Shown: positions 17,268 through 29,101, counted from the stretch's first letter. The stretch is DNA of 64,000 nucleotides from Nitrosomonas supralitoralis (GCF_003011925.2 NZ_PXXU01000005.1:1-64000), one strand, 5' to 3'. A program made the numbers and translations. Notes: generated by a model from the sequence alone, not told the origin.

Positions 17268-17343
17268 TGGTAGGTCGTGCCAGGATCGAACTGGCGACCA
17301 ACGGATTAAAAGTCCGCTGCTCTACCGGCTGAGCTAACGACCC
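17268..17343 (-). tRNA. tRNA-Lys (anticodon UUU)
   Basis: The minus strand gives a full 76-nt cloverleaf. GGGTCGT pairs with ACGACCT at the acceptor, the D arm contains AGCTCAGCCGGTAGAGC, the anticodon loop CTTTTAA carries TTT, the T arm is CCAGTTCGATCCTGG, and CCA is encoded. Its 3' half is duplicated at 8578-8629 by insertion of the satellite-like element, and the insertion reconstitutes the gene here (right attachment site 17264-17315). Confidence 0.97.
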
Positions 17344-17614
17344 AAAGCGCAGAATTATACCTGATTCAACAGCCGATATAAAAGGGTTTATCGTGTTGAA
17401 TGTTATTTTAAGGATTATTCATGCCTTTTAATAATTGATATCATAAAGAATTATCCATTATTAACATTGGCTTTCGTAATTTTTCCGTGAATGTCTAATT
17501 TCAGTTTTGCGTAAGGGCGCATCTTTCGCCATCGATATTAAATTGCTTCTACGAAAAAGCCTTTTTTACTAAGATGGAGTTGTGGCGGTCAAATTATCTG
17601 CTATTTACTTAGCA

Positions 17615-19837
17615 TCAATTATCAGTAAGTTGCATCGTAAGTGCAATTCGCTTACGTTTCTCATCAACTTCTAATACTTTGACTGAAACTACTTGACCCA
17701 CCTTAACGACTGTATGCGGATTTTTGACAAACTTATCTGATAGCACCGAGATATGCACCAAACCATCCTGATGTACGCCGATATCAACAAATGCACCGAA
17801 TGCGGCAACATTGGTGACGACACCTTCGAGTATCATGCCAGGATGCAGATCTTTCATCGTTTCAATGCCTGCCTTGAAAGCGGCGGTCTTGAATGTGGAG
17901 CGGGGATCTCGGCCTGGCTTCTCGAGTTCCTGCAGAATGTCCTTAATAGTCAGTAGACCGAATTGCGCATTGATGTATTTTTCCGGGCGGATCGATTTCA
18001 AAACTGATTGATTGCCGATCAATGTGGAGACATTCAGTTTTACGTCATTTAGTATTTGCTCGACCAGCGGATACGATTCTGGATGAACAGCGGAAGCGTC
18101 GAGTGGATTTGTGCCAGCGGGAATGCGCAAAAATCCGGCGGCTTGCTCAAAGGTTTTTACGCCCAAGCCTGTCACTTTCAGTAAGTCGTTACGTTTGACG
18201 AACATACCCTTGGCATTGCGATATGCGATGATGTTGTGCGCGATTTTGCTGTTGAGTCCAGCAACATAACGCAGCAAGGCCGGTGACGCAGTATTGACAT
18301 CGACACCGACGGCATTGACGCTGTCTTCTATTACGGCATCGAGGGTGTGCGCTAACCGGCTTTGGTTGACATCATGCTGATATTGGCCAACACCAATCGA
18401 TTTTGGGTCGATCTTGACTAACTCAGCCAGCGGATCTTGCAACCGCCGTGCAATCGAAACCGCGCCGCGTATCGATACATCCAGATCCGATAATTCTTCC
18501 GAAGCGAGTTCAGATGCGGAGTATACTGAGGCTCCGGCCTCGGATACCATGATTGAGGTCAGTTTAAGTTGTGGATATTGTTTGATTAAATCTCTGACTA
18601 GCTGGTCGGTTTCCCGCGATGCGGTGCCGTTGCCAATCGCAATCAGAGAAACGTGATGCTGCTCTGCCAATAGCTTTAAAGTCTGGATTGCACCATTCCA
18701 ATCACTTTTAGGCGGATGCGGATAAATTGTCGCAGTATCTAGAACTTTGCCGGTGGCGTCGATGACAGCAATCTTCACACCTGTACGTAATCCGGGATCC
18801 AATCCGATGGTGACACGCGCACCGGCAGGTGAGGCGAGCAACAGAGCTTTGAGGTTTTGCGCGAACACCCTAATAGCCTCGGTTTCGGATCGCTCTTGCA
18901 AGCTGTTCATCAATTCGGTTTCCAGATGTGCGAAAATTTTGTTGCGCCAGGCTGAATGCACAGTATCAATCAACCAATTATCTGCCGCGCGCTTTTGATC
19001 ACTAATGTTAAATTGTTGCGCGATCCGTTGTTCGCATGGATTGAGTGCCAAATTCCGATTCTTTTCCTCCAATTCGGAATCCAGCCGTAATTTCAGTTTC
19101 AAGAACCCCTCGCGCGCTCCACGCAGCAAGGCTAGTGCGCGATGTGAAGGAATTTTACTGATCGCTTCCTGATAATCATGATAACCATTGTATTTGGTGT
19201 CGCTGCTTTCTTTTTCCTTGACGGCTTTGGCGGTCAGAATGCCGTGCAAACGTAAGTATTCGCGCAATGTTTGCAGCAACGGTGCATGTTCGGCGAAATG
19301 TTCTATCAGAATATGTTGTGCGCCTTCCAGCGCCTGCACGATATCGGCTACTCCTGGGTTGTCACCTTCGTCTGTGGTGAAAGGGGCTTTCAGGTATTTG
19401 GATGCTTCGATTTTCGGATCGAGTCTTGAGTTATTTAGCAGTGCATCCGCGAGTGGCTGCAAGCCGGCTTCAAAGGCGATTTGTGCTTTTGTGCGACGTT
19501 TTTTGCGATACGGGAGGTATAAATCTTCGAGATGGGTCTTATCTTGTGCATGGGTGATCGCATCCAGCAACAGCGGAGTCATTTTGTTTTGTTTTTCAAT
19601 TGCGGTGATGATGGCCAAGCGCCGTTTTTCCAGTTCACGCAGACTGTGCAGGCGTTCTGCTAATTGACGTAATTGCACGTCGTCCAATCCGCCAGTGGCT
19701 TCCTTGCGATAGCGAGCAATAAAGGGAACCGTGGCGCCGTCATCCAGTAATTGTATGGCGGCCTGGATTTGTATCAGTTTTACCACAAGCTCTGTGGCAA
19801 GTCGTTGTTCAATCGATGGCAACATAGGAGTTATCAA
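17615..19837 (-). CDS. tex: Tex-family RNA-binding transcription accessory protein
   Basis: A protein of 740 residues, the normal size. It has the N-terminal Tex helical domain (1-200, with VPFIARYRKEATGGLDDVQLR), a YqgF/RNase H-like domain from about residue 340 (VTIGLDPGLRTGVKIAV), a helix-hairpin-helix region at about 500-570 (ASPALLRYVAGLNSKIAHNI) and a C-terminal S1 RNA-binding domain at 664-737 (GMILEGVVTNVAAFGAFVDI). Tex is a cytoplasmic nucleic-acid-binding protein linked to transcription and stress tolerance; its exact mechanism is not settled. It stands alone next to tRNA-Lys. Nothing is missing. Confidence 0.95.
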   Translation of the reverse strand: MITPMLPSIEQRLATELVVKLIQIQAAIQLLDDGATVPFIARYRKEATGGLDDVQLRQLAERLHSLRELEKRRLAIITAIEKQNKMTPLLLDAITHAQDKTHLEDLYLPYRKKRRTKAQIAFEAGLQPLADALLNNSRLDPKIEASKYLKAPFTTDEGDNPGVADIVQALEGAQHILIEHFAEHAPLLQTLREYLRLHGILTAKAVKEKESSDTKYNGYHDYQEAISKIPSHRALALLRGAREGFLKLKLRLDSELEEKNRNLALNPCEQRIAQQFNISDQKRAADNWLIDTVHSAWRNKIFAHLETELMNSLQERSETEAIRVFAQNLKALLLASPAGARVTIGLDPGLRTGVKIAVIDATGKVLDTATIYPHPPKSDWNGAIQTLKLLAEQHHVSLIAIGNGTASRETDQLVRDLIKQYPQLKLTSIMVSEAGASVYSASELASEELSDLDVSIRGAVSIARRLQDPLAELVKIDPKSIGVGQYQHDVNQSRLAHTLDAVIEDSVNAVGVDVNTASPALLRYVAGLNSKIAHNIIAYRNAKGMFVKRNDLLKVTGLGVKTFEQAAGFLRIPAGTNPLDASAVHPESYPLVEQILNDVKLNVSTLIGNQSVLKSIRPEKYINAQFGLLTIKDILQELEKPGRDPRSTFKTAAFKAGIETMKDLHPGMILEGVVTNVAAFGAFVDIGVHQDGLVHISVLSDKFVKNPHTVVKVGQVVSVKVLEVDEKRKRIALTMQLTDN

Positions 19838-19899
19838 AATTATTGTTTAAGAAAGAATAAAATGATGGATGAGGATCCATCACACTCTGATTGGATTGT

Positions 19900-20238
19900 T
19901 TATTCTGGAGTTCTGGCTTGGTACAGGGCAGTCTCTAATCCTGAACCGCATTTCCAGCATAACTGAAAATTGGCCGGATTCTCCTCATTACAGGCAGGGC
20001 AGCGTATGATACCGGTTGCTGTCGGTGTTTTTTCGTAGGTTTCAATGACACGCTTACCGCGTTCGAAATCTTCTTCGCGTATGATCCAAACTTCCGGATA
20101 CGCATGCGTGAATGGGATTTCACTGGTACAACCTTGTGCGTGCTGATTAAAAATTCTCGCCGGAATATAGGCGTGTTCGAGCAGATCAAGTACTATCTGC
20201 GCTTCCATCAGATGGCTGGCAGAGTAAATTTTTTTCAT
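19900..20238 (-). CDS. DUF2007 domain protein with C-terminal zinc ribbon
   Basis: A protein of 112 residues. Residues 1-70 match the DUF2007 (putative signal-transducing) fold, with MKKIYSASHLMEAQIVLDLL and AYPEVWIIREEDFERGKRVI. The C-terminus carries a rubredoxin-like zinc ribbon, CPACNEENPANFQLCWKCG, with four cysteines. The domain is thought to bind a small ligand, but no function is proven. It is divergent from rdgC with 49 bp between the starts, so the two may share a regulatory region. Confidence 0.75.
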   Translation of the reverse strand: MKKIYSASHLMEAQIVLDLLEHAYIPARIFNQHAQGCTSEIPFTHAYPEVWIIREEDFERGKRVIETYEKTPTATGIIRCPACNEENPANFQLCWKCGSGLETALYQARTPE

Positions 20239-20287
20239 GCAGTGGTGATGGTAAAAACAATCAACAAGTTAATAAAAGAGTAAAACT

Positions 20288-21178
20288 ATGTGGTTTCGAA
20301 ATTTACAAGCTTATCGTATTAGCAGTGGAAATATAACACTGAATAGCCTTGAAGAGGCGCTTTCTCAACATGCATTGCAAGCTTGCATGCAAATGGAAAT
20401 GCAAAGCCGTGGCTGGGTACCGCCACGCGATGAACAGGATAATTTTATTCATGCTTATGGCCAACAATGGTTGATTGCTTTGGGCGTGGAGAAGAAGTTA
20501 TTACCGGCTGGAGTGATTAATCAGCACGCCAAAAACCGTATTACCCAAATTGAAAAAATGCAAGGCTATAAGCCGGGCAAGAAACAAGTTAGAGATATCA
20601 AGGAAGCCACGATTATCGAATTATTGCCACGCGCTTTTACACAATGCCATAAAACCTACGCCTGGATCGATGCGATTAAGAATCGCTTGATTATCGATAC
20701 AGCGAGCACTCAGAAAGCCGATGAATTGGTTGAGGTGTTGGTTAAATCGCTACACGGCCTTACGCTGGCACCTGTGGAAACACAGGTTTCGCCTTCTGCT
20801 GCAATGACACGTTGGTTATCCGGTGATGATTTGCCTTCAGTGTTCAGTATCGATCGTGATTGTGAACTGCAAGGCATGAATGATGAGAAAGCGACCGTCA
20901 AGTATACTCATCATGTCTTGGAAACTGAAGAGACTGTGCGCCATATCCGTACGGGGAAAAAAGTGATTAAATTAGCAATGACGTGGGATAGTAAAATCTC
21001 ATTTGTGTTGCACGATAATCTGCAACTGCGCCGGATTGCGCCACAGGATATTCTGAAAGAAGAGTCAACTGAAAATGCTGAAGAATTGTTTGTCAGTGAT
21101 TTTGCAATTATGACCGGCGAACTAAGTCAACTTATTAGCGAAATAATTGATGCGTTAGGAGGTGAAGATTTAAGTTAG
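20288..21178 (+). CDS. rdgC: Recombination-associated protein RdgC
   Basis: A protein of 296 residues, the normal length. It begins MWFRNLQAYRI and contains the family motifs SRGWVPPRDE, GVINQHAKNRITQIE, RAFTQCHKTYAWID and DSKISFVLHDNLQLRRI. RdgC forms a ring-shaped dimer on double-stranded DNA and modulates RecA-dependent recombination. It is encoded alone. Confidence 0.95.
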   Translation: MWFRNLQAYRISSGNITLNSLEEALSQHALQACMQMEMQSRGWVPPRDEQDNFIHAYGQQWLIALGVEKKLLPAGVINQHAKNRITQIEKMQGYKPGKKQVRDIKEATIIELLPRAFTQCHKTYAWIDAIKNRLIIDTASTQKADELVEVLVKSLHGLTLAPVETQVSPSAAMTRWLSGDDLPSVFSIDRDCELQGMNDEKATVKYTHHVLETEETVRHIRTGKKVIKLAMTWDSKISFVLHDNLQLRRIAPQDILKEESTENAEELFVSDFAIMTGELSQLISEIIDALGGEDLS

Positions 21179-21260
21179 GATATCGCTAGTCATGAAAATT
21201 CTGTTATTTAGACGGTGGATGGCTAGCGATACACTTAATCTATCTGATTTGATGATAGCT

Positions 21261-21947
21261 TTATTTAGATTTGTCTTTGATTCCAGATAGTATGCCTTGA
21301 GTAATTTTACTGATAAATTCGGTTGTTTTTTGCGCCAGAGTAGCTCCGGTCTCTAACTGAGATTGCCCAACCGCTGCAATTTGTTGTGCGAAAATGGCCA
21401 AGGTTTCTTTTAATTGCGAGCCTACTGTAGTTCCGTTATTTTTTGCATGATGACTTAAGTCGAGCAGGATCTCTGAAACCACCCCTTGCGCTGCTGTACC
21501 GGTACGATGCAATGTATCGAGGAATAGGCTTTCCAAGCCTTCGAGGTCGGAGCGTGTGCGCTTCAACTCGGTTTCAGAAAATTTCTTGGCCTGACTTGCT
21601 GCTTCTTGAACAGCTAGCTTGGAAGCTTCGGCAAATCCAGCGAGCGCAGAATCGAGCCCTGCAACAGCTTCAGTAATTTGTGATTTTGCAGCCTGAGCTT
21701 GATTGGATGCATGCAGTAGCTGATGTGTTGCACCGTCCTGCACACCATCCATTACCGCGGTGATAATTCGTTGCAAGGATTCCAGATCGACATGTTTTGC
21801 ATTCATGGCTTCCAGGGTTAGCCGATGCACGGTTTCCTTTATATGAGTGCCATTGGCGATCGCTTCACGAACCTCATCCTCAAGTAATTTAAGATCGTTG
21901 TCATTGCCAGACGGGTTGCTAGATTGACCAGTATGTTCATTTTGCAT
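21261..21947 (-). CDS. Conserved helical hypothetical protein (DUF6781-like)
   Basis: A protein of 228 residues, almost wholly helical and Ala/Gln-rich, without signal peptide or membrane helix. Blocks such as LEDEVREAIANGTHIKETVH and VVSEILLDLSHHAKNNGTTV recall an uncharacterised proteobacterial family (DUF6781 is my best recollection). The extended helices with alternating Ala and charged residues suggest a coiled coil or a phasin-like surface protein. It lies 44 bp downstream of serS on the same strand, so it may be the last gene of the ftsK-lolA-rarA-serS run. Confidence 0.6.
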   Translation of the reverse strand: MQNEHTGQSSNPSGNDNDLKLLEDEVREAIANGTHIKETVHRLTLEAMNAKHVDLESLQRIITAVMDGVQDGATHQLLHASNQAQAAKSQITEAVAGLDSALAGFAEASKLAVQEAASQAKKFSETELKRTRSDLEGLESLFLDTLHRTGTAAQGVVSEILLDLSHHAKNNGTTVGSQLKETLAIFAQQIAAVGQSQLETGATLAQKTTEFISKITQGILSGIKDKSK

Positions 21948-21990
21948 GATGATACTTCCTATAAGAAGAGTGAATCGTTGTGCTCAGTTT

Positions 21991-23331
<1,341 letters not shown>

Positions 23332-23341
23332 TTAATTGAAC

Positions 23342-24676
23342 TTATAGCTTACGCTTTGCTTGTTTATCTAAATTTCGCAAATGGGACAATTTTTCTTGAA
23401 TTTTTTGTTCTAGCCCGTAAGCTGTCGGTTGATAGAAACTCACTTCGGACATTTCATCTGGAAAATAATTTTCACCTGCTGCATAGGCCTCCGGGCAATC
23501 ATGCGCGTAGAGGTAAGTTTTTCCATAGCCGATATCTTTCATCAGCTTGGTGGGTGCATTACGCAGGTGCATCGGGACACGACGCGATTTGTCCTGGGCC
23601 ACCAAGGAGCGTGCTTTCTTGTATGCCAGATAGGCGGCATTACTTTTCGGCGCGCAGGCCAAATACAAGGTGGCTTGTGCCAGAGCCAGTTCGCCTTCCG
23701 GACTGCCTAGCCGCTCATAAGTCTCACAGGCATCCAATGTTAAGTGCAGAGCACGTGGATCAGCCAGACCGATGTCTTCAATGGCCATACGAACCAATCT
23801 TCGCCCGATATACAGTGCGTCGGCGCCACCATCCAACATACGGCATAACCAATAGAGCGCTGCATCAGGTGAAGATCCACGAACGGATTTATGCAGCGCG
23901 GATATTTGATCATAAAACTCGTCGCCGCCTTTATCAAAGTTGCGTGAATTACGTGATAAGGCGTTGAGAACGATATCTTTGCTGATTTGCGTAATGGATT
24001 CGGTTTTAGCTGCAGTGTAAATTTGTTCCAGCAAATTCAGTAAACGCCGGGCGTCACCATCAGCAAATTCGATCATTAAATTCCGTGCTTCATCGGAAAA
24101 TTGCAAATTAATCAGCATAAAATTTTGAGCACGCTCAAACAATTGGGAAAGTTCTTGCTCAGACAAAGCGGTGAGAATATAAACTTGAGAGCGCGATAAC
24201 AGCGCATTGTTAATTTCAAATGATGGATTTTCCGTGGTGGCACCGATGAAAGTAATTAAGCCTTGTTCTACGTACGGTAAAAAAGCATCTTGTTGTGATT
24301 TATTAAAGCGATGCACTTCGTCGACAAAAAGAATAGTATGTCGATCGGTTTGTTGTAGGGCTGATTGAGCTTGTTCGATCGCACTGCGAATGTCTTTGAT
24401 GCCTGATAGTACAGCAGATAATGCTATGAATTCACAATTGAATTCTGTTGACATGAGGCGTGCTAGTGTGGTTTTCCCGGTTCCTGGCGGGCCCCATAAA
24501 ATCATGGAATGCGGTTTACCCGATTCAAACGCCAATCGCAGTGGTTTTCCTGTGCCTAGCAGATGGTTTTGACCGACGAGGTCGCTTAGTTGTTTGGGGC
24601 GTAGCAGTTCTGCCAGGGGTGCTTTCGGTGCGTTGGTCGAAAAAAGACCTGCATCATTCACTGATGACGTCCGCAT
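23342..24676 (-). CDS. rarA: Replication-associated recombination protein A (RarA/MgsA)
   Basis: An AAA+ clamp-loader-like ATPase of 444 residues acting at stalled replication forks. Walker A is GPPGTGKT (62-69), Walker B is ILFVDEVHRF (about 113-122), and sensor 1 is FIGATTENPSFEIN. The C-terminal domain contains SVRGSSPDAALYWLCRML and RRLVRMAIEDIGLADPRAL, specific to RarA. Its start overlaps the end of lolA by 23 bp. The order ftsK-lolA-rarA-serS is a known betaproteobacterial and gammaproteobacterial arrangement. Confidence 0.96.
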   Translation of the reverse strand: MRTSSVNDAGLFSTNAPKAPLAELLRPKQLSDLVGQNHLLGTGKPLRLAFESGKPHSMILWGPPGTGKTTLARLMSTEFNCEFIALSAVLSGIKDIRSAIEQAQSALQQTDRHTILFVDEVHRFNKSQQDAFLPYVEQGLITFIGATTENPSFEINNALLSRSQVYILTALSEQELSQLFERAQNFMLINLQFSDEARNLMIEFADGDARRLLNLLEQIYTAAKTESITQISKDIVLNALSRNSRNFDKGGDEFYDQISALHKSVRGSSPDAALYWLCRMLDGGADALYIGRRLVRMAIEDIGLADPRALHLTLDACETYERLGSPEGELALAQATLYLACAPKSNAAYLAYKKARSLVAQDKSRRVPMHLRNAPTKLMKDIGYGKTYLYAHDCPEAYAAGENYFPDEMSEVSFYQPTAYGLEQKIQEKLSHLRNLDKQAKRKL

Positions 24677-25280
24677 TGTCCGGAGGAGTAAATTGGAATA
24701 AATCTGCGGGTAGAGTAGGGTTTTTATCTAACTCCGAAAATGACAATAATGTTGTTTGCCCAAAACTATCCCGTAATGCCATGAACTTGAGCATACCCTC
24801 TCGAGTGAACCCCATTTGGATGAATTCAAAAGTGCTTTCCTTGCTTTTGGGAATTGCCTCGAGCCATTCAAGTTCGTTTTGTACACCTAGTTCAATCAGT
24901 TCGAAATTATCTTCTATCGTACTGCTACCGGCGAGTAATGCGGCCGGACTGCTGCCGATGGCGATGTTGAATTGGCGTACGGTCACCTGATTAAGATCAT
25001 GATCATAAAACCAGACTTGCGTGCCGTTGCCAACAATTAGTTGCTCATAAGGTTTTTCGTAGACCCATCGGAATTTTTCAGGGCGCTCGAATTGCATGGT
25101 ACCTGTTGATTCTTGGATGGCGCGAGAATTTTTATCATATAGTGTTTGTGAGAAGTTTGCGCGGACTGTGCGAGTTTCCTGGATAAAAGTTTTCAGGCTG
25201 TTAATAGCGGTAGCTTCAGTCAAAGTCGGCATCAGACAGCATAACAGCAGGAAGAACATGGAACAGCTTAAACGGGTCAT
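24654..25280 (-). CDS. lolA: Outer-membrane lipoprotein carrier protein LolA
   Basis: A periplasmic protein of 208 residues. It has a cleavable signal peptide (MTRLSCSMFFLLLCCLMPTL) and the LolA fold that shuttles lipoproteins from LolCDE to LolB. Visible family blocks are LKTFIQETRTVRANFSQTL, GTMQFERPEKFRWVYEKPYE and the C-terminal FQFTPPDNADVI. It lies between ftsK and rarA and overlaps rarA. Confidence 0.95.
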   Translation of the reverse strand: MTRLSCSMFFLLLCCLMPTLTEATAINSLKTFIQETRTVRANFSQTLYDKNSRAIQESTGTMQFERPEKFRWVYEKPYEQLIVGNGTQVWFYDHDLNQVTVRQFNIAIGSSPAALLAGSSTIEDNFELIELGVQNELEWLEAIPKSKESTFEFIQMGFTREGMLKFMALRDSFGQTTLLSFSELDKNPTLPADLFQFTPPDNADVISE

Positions 25281-25335
25281 AAGGTTCCTTTAATGAAATT
25301 CGTATGTGAGGTATGCATACCAGTTGTAAATTGGA

Positions 25336-27636
25336 TTATTCGTTACGTGCCGGAGCCAATACTTCCCGATTACCGTTACTCTGCATTGAGGAAACCAAGC
25401 CGGCCCGCTCCATATCTTCAACTAGACGGGCTGCGCGATTATAGCCGATTCGCAGATTTCTTTGCACGAGAGAGATGGAGGCGCGGCGGGTTTTGATCAC
25501 AATGGCAACTGCTTCGTCATAGAGTGGATCAGCTTCACTTTCGGATGGCTTTTTAAAATCGAGTGAGCTACCGGCATCGCTTTCTTCCTCATCAATTTTA
25601 AGAATTTCTTCAATGTAGTTTGGTTCTCCATGTTCTTTAAGGTACTCAACCACCTTATGCACTTCATGATCGGCGACAAAAGCACCATGAACACGTTGCG
25701 GATAGCCGCTGCCAGGTGGTAAATACAGCATGTCTCCTTGACCCAGTAAGGCTTCAGCTCCCATTTGATCGAGGATGGTGCGCGAATCAATCTTGCTCGA
25801 CACTTGAAAAGCAATCCGGGTCGGAATATTTGCTTTAATCAAACCGGTTATCACATCAACGGAGGGGCGCTGGGTTGCCAATAACAGATGAATGCCGGAT
25901 GCACGCGCTTTCTGTGCAAGTCGGGCAATCAACTGCTCAACTTTTTTTCCCGCGACCATCATTAAATCGGCTAATTCATCAATTACCACGACAATGAGTG
26001 GCAATTCTTCCAGATACTCAGGTTCTTCGTCAGGTAGCGCTAATGGATTAACTATGGGTTCATCTCTTTTAACTGCTTCTTGTATTTTTTGGTTGTAACC
26101 GCCGAGATTGCGTACACCTAATGCAGACATCAGCTTATAACGACGCTCCATTTCCGCAACACACCAGCGTAGCGCGCTGGCAGCTTCACGCATATCAGTG
26201 ACAACCGGTGTCAGCAAATGAGGAATTCCTTCATATACTGATAGTTCCAGCATTTTGGGATCGATCAGGATCAAGCGGGTTTGATCAGGAGTGGTTTTAT
26301 AAATAAGACTTAGAATAACTGCATTGATCGCAACTGATTTTCCTGAGCCGGTGGTCCCTGCTACTAGTGCATGGGGCATTTTAGCTAGATCCGATACTAC
26401 CGGGCGACCGCTGATATCTTTACCGAGTGCAATGGTCAACTGTGAGGCAGAATCGGCATACACCTGTGAGCTGAGAATCTCCTGGAGTCGAACAATTTGT
26501 CGTTTTGGATTGGGAATTTCTAGACCCATGGTAGTTTTCCCCGGGATAGTTTCGACTACCCTGATGCTGGCAACTGATAATGCACGTGCCAGATCTTTAA
26601 CCAGATTAATGACTTGATTGCCTTTAACGCCAATAGCGGGTTCGATTTCATAGCGGGTGATAACTGGGCCGGGAAAAGCGGCAACGACTTTAACATCAAC
26701 ACCAAATTCCTTGAGCTTCCGTTCGATCAAGCGAGAAGTAAATTCAAGAACTTCCTTGGACAGCACTTCAAAATCTTTTTCCGGTTCATCCAGAAGATGC
26801 AGAGGTGGCAACGGTGAATCAGGAAAATCTGAAAATAACGAAGTTTGTTTCTCTTTTATAATGCGCTGAGATTTAACAATATTTGTTGTCGGTGGCTCGA
26901 TATGCAATATCGGATTGCTTTCCATTCGTTTTTTTTCGTATTCAACCGCTTTTTCACGGACGTGCGAGGCCACGAAGCCCGCAAATTTATCTTGTCTTGT
27001 TTCCCATGTATCTCTTAAAAATAATAATAGATTTTCAACACTCTCGCCGATCATCTCTACTAATCGAACCCATGACAATCCAGTAAATTGACTAAAACCG
27101 ACAGCGATGAGAATTAGCAATGTCATAGTTGCGCCAGTAAATCCTAGTATTTTCGAAAGATAAAAGCTAATTGTGCTGCCCAGCATTCCTCCCGGCATCA
27201 AAGGTAGTGAAATATTAATGGAGTAAAATCTGAGTGATTCCAATCCACTGCTGGCTGATAGCAAAAGAAAAAAACCACCAAGTGAAAATAACAGTGAATG
27301 TCGATCAAAAATTCCGACGGTATCTATTCGGCGATAGCTCCAAGCTATTGCAGATAAAAAGAAAGCAACCCACCACCATGCTGACGCTCCAAAAAGATAC
27401 AGTAATAAGTCAGCCAACCATGCGCCGGCGTGTCCACCTGCGTTCTGGGTTTGATTAAAGTCGCCGCTATGCGACCAGCCGGCATCACTTTGGTCATAAC
27501 TAAAAAATATTAATACCAGATAAAGCGCGGCGCCCATTAATATCAATAACCCTGATTCACGTAATAATCGGGCTACTCTGGGTGAGAAAGATTGGCCGCT
27601 TGATTTCTTGGCCATCGGCTTGTTCAATAAACTCAT
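25336..27636 (-). CDS. ftsK: DNA translocase FtsK
   Basis: A protein of 766 residues, the shorter betaproteobacterial/SpoIIIE-like size. Four membrane helices lie in residues 28-190. A short linker leads to the alpha and beta motor domains, with Walker A GTTGSGKS (427-434) and [11 protein letters not shown]. The C-terminal gamma winged helix (about 695-760, [20 protein letters not shown]) reads KOPS sequences. It pumps the terminus region of the chromosome through the division septum and activates XerCD. Its context upstream of lolA is conserved in many genomes. Confidence 0.96.
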   Translation of the reverse strand: MSLLNKPMAKKSSGQSFSPRVARLLRESGLLILMGAALYLVLIFFSYDQSDAGWSHSGDFNQTQNAGGHAGAWLADLLLYLFGASAWWWVAFFLSAIAWSYRRIDTVGIFDRHSLLFSLGGFFLLLSASSGLESLRFYSINISLPLMPGGMLGSTISFYLSKILGFTGATMTLLILIAVGFSQFTGLSWVRLVEMIGESVENLLLFLRDTWETRQDKFAGFVASHVREKAVEYEKKRMESNPILHIEPPTTNIVKSQRIIKEKQTSLFSDFPDSPLPPLHLLDEPEKDFEVLSKEVLEFTSRLIERKLKEFGVDVKVVAAFPGPVITRYEIEPAIGVKGNQVINLVKDLARALSVASIRVVETIPGKTTMGLEIPNPKRQIVRLQEILSSQVYADSASQLTIALGKDISGRPVVSDLAKMPHALVAGTTGSGKSVAINAVILSLIYKTTPDQTRLILIDPKMLELSVYEGIPHLLTPVVTDMREAASALRWCVAEMERRYKLMSALGVRNLGGYNQKIQEAVKRDEPIVNPLALPDEEPEYLEELPLIVVVIDELADLMMVAGKKVEQLIARLAQKARASGIHLLLATQRPSVDVITGLIKANIPTRIAFQVSSKIDSRTILDQMGAEALLGQGDMLYLPPGSGYPQRVHGAFVADHEVHKVVEYLKEHGEPNYIEEILKIDEEESDAGSSLDFKKPSESEADPLYDEAVAIVIKTRRASISLVQRNLRIGYNRAARLVEDMERAGLVSSMQSNGNREVLAPARNE

Positions 27637-27811
27637 GGGTGTCTCAGCTCAGAAACTTGGAATTTTGTCTGATTAATACACCCGATTATATAAGAGAATT
27701 TGAAGTAATTTCTTCAATGCATCAATAAATGCACTTTTTACTGCAGATGAAAAATTGGAATGAGCGCGCAGATGATACAGTTGTTACTTATTTTGGATCA
27801 GCAATAGGGAG

Positions 27812-28744
27812 TCAGCCAGATCTCGAACGCGACAAGATCGCGGCGACAGTGGTTTTTTCCTTATTGAGGATCAAAGGCAAGGTGACGACTTGGTGTCCTC
27901 CATTTTGCTTACATATAAAAAGTGCATCTTCTGCGCGCTTATATAGTTTTCTTTTGTCATCCGTTTCTTCCAGCATTGTGATACCGATACTTATCATTAT
28001 CTTGTTTTCAGTATTCTTATCCACACTGAAAGAAATCTTTTTGCGTATGGCTTCACATATTTTTTTAGCTTCGAACAAGTTTGTTTCAGGAAAAACAATT
28101 GCGAATACATTGATATCAATGCGATAAAATAAATCTGTTACTCTGATGTTGGTTTTAATTTCCTGTGAGATTTGTTTAATATAATTATTCCTGTTTTTAT
28201 AATCGTAACTGTCATTGAATAATTCCAGCAGATCAATATCGATAATTGCTACCGATAAGCTCCGACCATATCGTTTACTGCGCAGTATCTCGGAATCCAA
28301 TTCAGTTTCAAATGCCTGTCGGTTTTTGTATCCCGTAATTGGATCAGTCAATATCTGATTCATTAACGTCGAGATATCCACATTTGCTCTTTTGATTTTG
28401 ATCACCATGTAAGCGGAGCAAAGTATTAACAATAGAGTGATTCCCCGATTGAACAATACAATATTTACGGGGACAACTAAGTGCTGTGATAAAAAGTATC
28501 CAGCAATGGTTAGAACAAAACCCAGAGTAGCAATTAGATAGGTAAACTGAACTCCACTTACCCATAAACTGGCAAATATTACCAGTGCATAAGGAACACC
28601 GGCGGCAACACCTAGAGGAAGGCATAAGTCAATGATGAAAATGGCTATTGTCGCGGCTAGGATCACAAAGCTGTTAGCTAGAACAGAGCTTTCTCTAAGA
28701 GAAAGTTTCGCGCTAGTGATTGCTGAGATATTTTGGATTTGCAT
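27812..28744 (-). CDS. Membrane protein with degenerate GGDEF domain
   Basis: A protein of 310 residues. Four to five hydrophobic helices fill residues 20-115. A diguanylate-cyclase fold follows: LTDPITGYKNRQAFETELDS, SVAIIDIDLLELFNDSYDYK and the C-terminal ISIGITMLEETDD...KRAEDALFICKQNGG. At the active site the expected GGDEF is replaced by DINVF (RIDINVFAIVF), so catalysis of c-di-GMP synthesis is unlikely. It may act as a sensor or GTP-binding scaffold. No partner gene is adjacent. The domain call is firm; inactivity is inferred from the motif. Confidence 0.85.
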   Translation of the reverse strand: MQIQNISAITSAKLSLRESSVLANSFVILAATIAIFIIDLCLPLGVAAGVPYALVIFASLWVSGVQFTYLIATLGFVLTIAGYFLSQHLVVPVNIVLFNRGITLLLILCSAYMVIKIKRANVDISTLMNQILTDPITGYKNRQAFETELDSEILRSKRYGRSLSVAIIDIDLLELFNDSYDYKNRNNYIKQISQEIKTNIRVTDLFYRIDINVFAIVFPETNLFEAKKICEAIRKKISFSVDKNTENKIMISIGITMLEETDDKRKLYKRAEDALFICKQNGGHQVVTLPLILNKEKTTVAAILSRSRSG

Positions 28745-29101
28745 TTGTTTGAATGATCGCTAATGTAGAAGTTTAGTAGTTATATTAACGGATTATTGAA
28801 ACCAATCTTTATAGACTAATTATTCGCGCAGTGAAAATTATAACAATACGATTAGTATACACTTTTTTATGGTTGAGATTAAAATCGTGCATGAAAATTC
28901 TATCGAAAGAGCAAAATAATGGATTGTTCATCAAAATTAAGATTAGTTGATTCTGATCAAATTCTAATTTATGTCTCGGAATTAGGTCTAGTTTGATACT
29001 ATTATCGGATGAATAATGGCTTTAAGTTGCGGTTTATCATACAGATGGTCCTAGTTTCTCTAAGTTTTTTCAACATGCTGAAAACTGTATAGAGGCATAT
29101 C
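28745..29101. other. Intergenic DNA, no supported gene
   Basis: About 357 bp of AT-rich DNA between two minus-strand genes. I see no gene or RNA. It should contain the promoter of the degenerate GGDEF gene. Confidence 0.4.
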
